Below are positions 60,124 through 64,000 of a DNA stretch of 64,000 bases, in pieces. A model generated the notes under the pieces. The model was not told the origin of the DNA, did no database searches, and saw only the letters and a list, made by a program, of their open reading frames with translations. The stretch is from Nonomuraea roseoviolacea subsp. carminata (GTDB lineage Bacteria > Actinomycetota > Actinomycetes > Streptosporangiales > Streptosporangiaceae), in assembly GCF_024172185.1 (NCBI RefSeq), contig NZ_JAMZEC010000001.1, positions 8,717,001 to 8,781,000 on the forward strand, written 5' to 3'. The position numbers and the translations under genes were made by a program. Positions within the stretch are counted from its first letter, which is position 1, and the number at the start of each line of letters is the position of its first letter.

Positions 60124-60879
60124 GTGAAGAGAATCATGTCCATCGCCGTCGCGAACGTGCTCGTGATGAGCCTCGCCCCCGCCGCTCTCGCCGCGCCCGC
60201 GCGGCCCGCGGCAGCGTCCGCGTCTGCGTCTGCGTCTGCGTCCGCGTCTGCGTCCGCGTCTGCGGACGACGTCTACGCCGACTACGCTGAGCTGTCCGCC
60301 CACGAGGTCGAGGGCAAGGACTACCGGCGCGTCGTGCGCGTCCCCCGCGGGGCGAAGGTGGCGCACATCGCGATCCACGGCGGCGCCATCGAGGCGCCGA
60401 CGTCGCAGCTCGCCGACCAGGCCGCGGGCCGCAAGGACGTTTATTACGCGTTCGAAGGCATCAAGGCCACGGGCAACAGCGACCTGCACATCACCGCCAC
60501 GCACTTCGACGAGCCCCGGGCGCTGAAGGTGGTGGCGGGGGTCGACCGCACCATCTCCTGGCACGCGGCGTCGGGCTCCGACGCCGTCACCTACGTCGGC
60601 GGCCGGGACACGGCGCTGATCAGGAAGGTCAAGGCGGAGCTGCGGGCCGCCGGGTTCGGCGTCTCGTCGTCCGTGCCCGAGGAGATCGGCGGTGACAGCC
60701 CCCAGAACATCGCCAACCGGAACCGCCGGGGCATGGGGGTACAGCTGGAGATCAGCCGCGGCCAGCGGGAGCGGTTCTTCAAGGAGGGCAAGCTGGCGCG
60801 GGCGTGGGTCGAGGACCCCGCGAACCGCACGAAGGACTTCTACCGGTACGTGGCGGCCGTCAACCGCGCCCTCGGCTGA
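60124..60879 (+). CDS. Secreted poly-gamma-glutamate hydrolase-family protein
   Basis: 251 aa, GTG 60124. Signal peptide to about residue 24 (SLAPAALAAPA), then a (Ser-Ala)8 spacer, then the PGA hydrolase-like zinc domain: H85-G-G-A-I-E90, H in HITATHFDEPRAL and QLEIS. Phage PghP and Bacillus YjqB of this family cut poly-gamma-glutamate. It lies 19 bases before the PhoP-type box of the SurE gene, so a shared phosphate response is possible. Confidence 0.85.
   Translation: MKRIMSIAVANVLVMSLAPAALAAPARPAAASASASASASASASASADDVYADYAELSAHEVEGKDYRRVVRVPRGAKVAHIAIHGGAIEAPTSQLADQAAGRKDVYYAFEGIKATGNSDLHITATHFDEPRALKVVAGVDRTISWHAASGSDAVTYVGGRDTALIRKVKAELRAAGFGVSSSVPEEIGGDSPQNIANRNRRGMGVQLEISRGQRERFFKEGKLARAWVEDPANRTKDFYRYVAAVNRALG
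60214..60263 (+). repeat. Hexanucleotide repeat encoding Ser-Ala
   Basis: Eight copies of GCGTCY (GCGTCT or GCGTCC) code for the Ser-Ala spacer of the PGA hydrolase-like protein. Slippage would change the spacer by two residues without breaking the frame. Confidence 0.85.
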
Positions 60880-60897
60880 GCGGCGGCCCGGACAGGC

Positions 60898-60930
60898 GTT
60901 CACTCGGGGTTCACCTGGGGTTCATCTGGG
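60898..60930 (+). promoter_or_regulatory. PhoP box: three 11-bp direct repeats
   Basis: GTTCACTCGGG (60898-60908), GTTCACCTGGG (60909-60919), GTTCATCTGGG (60920-60930), then the decayed GTTGGTTGAGG. The Streptomyces PhoP box is made of 11-bp direct repeats with a GTTCACC core, so this is an excellent match. It lies about 115 bases before the secreted SurE start, with a possible TACCGT -10 near 60982. Confidence 0.75.
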
Positions 60931-61045
60931 GTTGGTTGAGGGGGTTTGCAGGTGGCCGGGCGGCGCGGGGCGCGCATACCGTCCAAGCCGTCACGTGAGC
61001 GAGCTCCGCCACGTGTCGGCAACGGTGCTCGGCAAGGAGATCCAC

Positions 61046-61915
61046 GTGTTCAAACGCCTCGCCCTCGTCCCCCTCCTCCTCCTCGCGTTCCTGACCGCGG
61101 GCACCGCCCCGGCGCAGGCGCTCCACCGGCAGCCTCTGCGCATCCTGCTGACCAACGACGACGGCTACTCCTCGACCTACCTCCAGCAGCTCCGCGAGGC
61201 TCTGGAGGCCGCCGGGCACGAGGTCACGGTCGTCGCCCCGGCCGCCGACGCCAGCGCCTCCGGCACCATGATCAACGCCAGGTTCGGCGGCACGATCGAG
61301 GCCGCCAAGCAGGACCACGGCTGGGCGGTCGGCGGCAGCCCCAGCGACGCGGTCTCCTTCGGCACCCGCGTCCCATTCGCCGGCGACCTGCCCGACCTGG
61401 TCGTCTCCGGCCCGAACCCGGGCGAGAACGTGGCCGCCTCCGCCACCTATTCCGGCACGGTCGGCGCCGCCATCACCGCCCTCGTGGCGGGCGTCCCCGC
61501 CATCGCGGTCAGCGTCGCCCGCGACGGCAGCTCCGTGCCTAGCGCCGCCCGGTCGATCGAGTTCACCGTACGGCTGGTGAACCGGCTGTCGGCCACCGCG
61601 AACGGCGGCCCCGTGCTGCCGGCCCGCACCGCGCTCAACGTCAACTACCCCGTCACGCCGAACGGCACGGTGAGCATGGCCCACCTGGGCAGTTCGCTGC
61701 CGTACGGCGCCGGCTACACGCCCGCGCCGGAGGCGTGCGCCCTGTGCTACCGGATCGTCCCGATCGCCGACCCCGGCCCCGACCCGGTGCAGGACGCCGA
61801 CCGCACGCTGCTGGCGGCCGGCAACGTCACCATCACCCCACTGGACGGAAGCTGGGAGGCCAGTGCGGCCACCGCCACGGCCATCCGCTCCCGCCTGCGC
61901 TCCCTCACGCCCTGA
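61046..61915 (+). CDS. surE: Secreted SurE-like 5'/3'-nucleotidase (acid phosphatase)
   Basis: 289 aa from GTG 61046, with AAGGAG 6 bases upstream. Signal peptide residues 1-26 (LALVPLLLLAFLTAGTAPAQ). SurE core: LTNDDGYSS with D38 and D39 as metal ligands, Ser/Asn in VVSGPNPGENVAASATYSGT, and GGSPSDAVSFG. SurE enzymes are normally cytoplasmic; the signal peptide and PhoP-type box suggest an exported phosphatase for phosphate gain. The C-terminus has one CxxC (CALC). Confidence 0.88.
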   Translation: MFKRLALVPLLLLAFLTAGTAPAQALHRQPLRILLTNDDGYSSTYLQQLREALEAAGHEVTVVAPAADASASGTMINARFGGTIEAAKQDHGWAVGGSPSDAVSFGTRVPFAGDLPDLVVSGPNPGENVAASATYSGTVGAAITALVAGVPAIAVSVARDGSSVPSAARSIEFTVRLVNRLSATANGGPVLPARTALNVNYPVTPNGTVSMAHLGSSLPYGAGYTPAPEACALCYRIVPIADPGPDPVQDADRTLLAAGNVTITPLDGSWEASAATATAIRSRLRSLTP

Positions 61916-61962
61916 CCCCCGACGTGCCTTGGTCGGAGCGTCCCGCCGCGCCGGCGGGGCGC

Positions 61963-62373
61963 TCAGCGGCCGCCCGTGAACGGCGCCTCGCCCTCCTTCA
62001 GCGGGCGGAAGCGCAGCGCGGACCACACCTCGTCCACGGCCACCTGCCCGTTGGGCCGCAGGCCGTACGCGCCGACGATCGGCCACAGCGTGTCGCGGTT
62101 GACGTCGGACCGGTTGCCCTTCGGATAGGCCACCCACAGCACGGACGGACCGGTCAGCGCGGCGCGGTGCTCGTCCAGCAGCCGGCGGGCCGAGGCGGCG
62201 TCGGCGGCGAAGAGCACGGCGACGTCCGCCTCGCCGAGGCCGTCCGCGTGCCGGGCGCCCTCGGGCAGCGGCTCGACCAGGCTCCGGTGGGCCGGGTCGG
62301 ACACCCAGACGGCGGTGCCGGGCTTGACCAGGAGCTTGGCGGCGACGGTCTTGGTGCTGGTGGTCGTCGGCAT
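61963..62373 (-). CDS. DUF3052-like protein
   Basis: 136 aa. It has the shape of DUF3052: a Lys-rich head (AKLLVKPGTAVWVSDPAHRS), an LWVAYPKGNRSDVNRDTLW segment and the final VDEVWSALRFRPLKEGE. Function unknown; it is cytoplasmic. It begins two bases after the DHFR-like gene ends and is cotranscribed with it. Confidence 0.8.
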   Translation of the reverse strand: MPTTTSTKTVAAKLLVKPGTAVWVSDPAHRSLVEPLPEGARHADGLGEADVAVLFAADAASARRLLDEHRAALTGPSVLWVAYPKGNRSDVNRDTLWPIVGAYGLRPNGQVAVDEVWSALRFRPLKEGEAPFTGGR

Positions 62374-62375
62374 GG

Positions 62376-62918
62376 TCAGGCCCTTCCGTAGGTCGCGTGG
62401 ATGACGCCGGTCTCCAGGGTGCGGCTGCCGAGGAGCCGCAGCGGCACCTGCTCACCGTCGGCGAACAGCTTGGCGCCCCGGCCCACCACGATCGGGTGGA
62501 TGAGCAGGCGCAGCTCGTCCAGCAGGCCGCCGGCCAGCAGCGAGCGCACCAGTGTGGGGCTGCCGGTGATCGAGATGTCCTTGCCCGGCCGCTCCTTGAG
62601 CTCCTTGAGCGCGACCGGGAGGTCGCCCCGCACGATCGTGGAGTTCTGCCACCCGGCCGTGCGCAGGGTGGTGGTGACGACGTGCTTGGGGGTGCCGTTC
62701 ATGTAGCCGGCCAGGTCGGCGGCCTGCGGCTCGGGGTTCGGCCAGTAGGCGGCGAACTCCTCGTAGGTGCGGCGGCCGAGCAGCATGGTGTCGGCCTCCC
62801 GCATCTGGTCGGCGACGATCCGCGCCATCTCGTCGTTCAGGTACGGGAAGTGCCACTTCTCCGGTGACTCCACCACGCCGTCCAGCGAGACGAACAGTCC
62901 CGCGACGATCTTCCGCAT
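62376..62918 (-). CDS. Dihydrofolate reductase-family protein (RibD C-terminal type)
   Basis: 180 aa, ATG 62918 with GGAGACG upstream. RibD_C fold: KIVAGLFVSLDGVVESPEKW, DTMLLGRRTYEEFAAYWP, GKDISITGSPTLVRSLLAGG, LRLLIHPIVVGRGAKLFAD. NADPH-dependent reductase of unknown substrate (YwjB/YyaP group). A TTGACA promoter with an inverted repeat lies just upstream. Confidence 0.92.
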   Translation of the reverse strand: MRKIVAGLFVSLDGVVESPEKWHFPYLNDEMARIVADQMREADTMLLGRRTYEEFAAYWPNPEPQAADLAGYMNGTPKHVVTTTLRTAGWQNSTIVRGDLPVALKELKERPGKDISITGSPTLVRSLLAGGLLDELRLLIHPIVVGRGAKLFADGEQVPLRLLGSRTLETGVIHATYGRA

Positions 62919-62958
62919 CCGCGTCTCCGTTCACAAAAGCCCGTTTCGAGGTGCCCCC

Positions 62959-62987
62959 ACCGTCTCACCGACAAATTTTTTTGTCAA
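62959..62987 (-). promoter_or_regulatory. Promoter of the DHFR-like/DUF3052 operon
   Basis: On the minus strand TTGACA (62987-62982), 17-base spacer, GACGGT (62964-62959). GACAAA-TTTT-TTTGTC (62970-62985) is a perfect inverted repeat over the -35, a possible operator. The start codon lies about 40 bases away. Confidence 0.6.
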
Positions 62988-63032
62988 GACCGGCGTGCTG
63001 AACGGAGGGCCCGGCGCGCGCGGCGCCCCGGG

Positions 63033-63677
63033 TCAGGACTCCAGGAAGCGCAGCACGGCCAGCACCCGGCGGCTGTAGCCCGTGACGTGCGAGAGACGCA
63101 GCTTGTCGAACAGCGCGTTGACGTGCTTCTCCACCGCGCTCTGCGACACGTGCAGCTCCTGCGCGATCGAGGCGTTGGTCAGGCCCTGCGCCATCCGCTC
63201 CAGCACCTCGCGCTCGCGGGCCGTCAGCCGGGCCAGCGGGTCCACCTGCGTGGTACGGGCCAGGAGCTGGCGCACCACCTCCGGGTCGAACGCCGCTCCC
63301 CCGGCCGCCACCCGCTCCAGCGCGTCCAGGAAGTCGGCCACCTGCGCCACCCGGTCCTTCAGCAGGTAGCCGACGCCCTCGACGTCGCCGCTCATCAGCT
63401 CGGCCGCGTACCTCTTCTCGACGTACTGCGACAGCACCAGCAGGCGCACCCCCGGCCACCGGCGGCGGATCTCCAGCGCCGCGCGCAGCCCCTCGTCGGT
63501 ATGGGTGGGCGGCATGCGCACGTCCACGACCACCACGTCAGGCGCGTGCTCGGCCACGGCCTCCACCAGCGACGCGCCGTCGCCCACGGCGGCCGGGACC
63601 TCGTGCCCCTCCTCCACCAGCAGCCGGATGAGACCCTCGCGCAGCAGGGTCGAGTCCTCGGCCAGAATCACCCGCAC
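63033..63677 (-). CDS. LuxR-family (NarL type) response regulator
   Basis: 214 aa from GTG 63677. Receiver: E7-D8, phospho-acceptor D52 (VVVVDVRMPP), S/T in LLVLSQYVEKRYA, K in YLLKDRV. LuxR HTH at residues 150-205 (LTAREREVLERMAQGLTNAS, IAQELHVSQSAVEKHVNALF). It overlaps the end of the kinase gene by 10 bases, so translation is coupled. Confidence 0.95.
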   Translation of the reverse strand: MRVILAEDSTLLREGLIRLLVEEGHEVPAAVGDGASLVEAVAEHAPDVVVVDVRMPPTHTDEGLRAALEIRRRWPGVRLLVLSQYVEKRYAAELMSGDVEGVGYLLKDRVAQVADFLDALERVAAGGAAFDPEVVRQLLARTTQVDPLARLTAREREVLERMAQGLTNASIAQELHVSQSAVEKHVNALFDKLRLSHVTGYSRRVLAVLRFLES

Positions 63678-64000
63678 GGCAGCTCCACCACGATCGTCGT
63701 CGGCCCGCCCGGCGGGCTCGTCACCTCGAAGGTCCCGTCCAACGCCGCCACCCGGCGCGCCAGCCCCGACAGGCCGCTGCCGGCCGGGTCGGCGCCGCCC
63801 GCGCCGTCGTCCTCCACCCGCACGACCAGCGCCGCGCCGTCGCGACGGACGTCCACCGCGATGCGGGCCGCGCCGGCGTGCTTGGCGGCGTTGGTCACGG
63901 CCTCGCACACCACGAAGTACGCGGCCGTCTCGACCGCCATCGGCGGCCGTCCCGCCAGGTCGCAGGTCACGGTCACCGGCACGCTCGACCGCTCGGCCAC
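63668..64000 (-). CDS. Sensor histidine kinase, C-terminal part (runs off the edge)
   Basis: The last 110 residues of a NarX/DesK-type kinase: HATPase_c with N-box FVVCEAVTNAAKHAGAARIA, G1 VRVEDDGAGGADP and G2 GSGLSGLARRVAALDG. The frame stays open to 64000 and the N-terminus lies beyond. It pairs with the LuxR-type response regulator. Confidence 0.9.
   Translation of the reverse strand: MAERSSVPVTVTCDLAGRPPMAVETAAYFVVCEAVTNAAKHAGAARIAVDVRRDGAALVVRVEDDGAGGADPAGSGLSGLARRVAALDGTFEVTSPPGGPTTIVVELPCG

Overview
The window is very GC-rich actinobacterial chromosome with dense genes on both strands, strong G/C bias at third codon positions and many genes that seem to be leaderless (a TAnnnT-type -10 box 6-8 bases before ATG or GTG). 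The gene set (secreted lipoproteins, PhoP-type boxes, CGNR/ABATE, GntR, HxlR, AraC-GyrI and many TetR regulators, DUF6204, T7SS-like proteins) fits a streptosporangial or streptomycete-like actinomycete such as Nonomuraea. This placement is inference from gene content. No rRNA, tRNA or CRISPR array was seen.

Layout. 1-760: 3' part of a tyrosine recombinase at the window edge. 1-8.3 kb: heme-binding-like secreted protein, ankyrin protein, several GNAT acetyltransferases, a lipoprotein, a DUF4037 protein and purB. 8.3-14.8 kb: regulator/enzyme pairs (TetR-TMEM175, RidA-HxlR, PhyH-like, AraC-GyrI, quinone reductase, GntR, isochorismatase-like). 14.8-19.8 kb: a region rich in gene remnants (MFS tail, beheaded TetR, zinc-ADH fragment, beheaded VOC protein) between intact genes, including a tendamistat-like inhibitor and a serine hydrolase operon. 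19.8-23.7 kb: RND exporter divergent from its MarR regulator over a near-perfect palindrome.

23.7-29.9 kb is the most unusual segment. A 58-aa protein, an ESX-like protein with a C-terminal YxxxD signal and a 1,852-aa WXG-headed protein form one compact cassette. The large protein carries an internal duplication: two ART-like folds that lack the catalytic EXE motif, each followed by a His/Cys caspase-like domain. All key residues of the two copies are exactly 898 residues apart. Related direct repeats of about 38 bp flank the cassette, and their 17-bp core (CCTTTACAAAGTAGATC) recurs at five intergenic places, always in the same orientation.

29.9-64 kb: HelD-like RNA polymerase helicase, alcohol dehydrogenase, alpha/beta hydrolase, TauE/SafE permease, LpqC-like esterase, copper amine oxidase-like protein and class C serine hydrolase; then LysR and a (seleno)protein-family amidotransferase, TetR-amidohydrolase, TetR-DUF6204, XRE-SDR, acyltransferase, aldo/keto reductase, TetR divergent from a clpX paralogue, an AlkZ-like protein, a poly-gamma-glutamate hydrolase, a secreted SurE phosphatase behind a PhoP-type box, and a two-component pair running off the right edge. 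Several control regions look like attenuators: a leader peptide with hairpins before a GNAT gene (49.8 kb) and a U-tract terminator in the leader of the aldo/keto reductase (55.6 kb).
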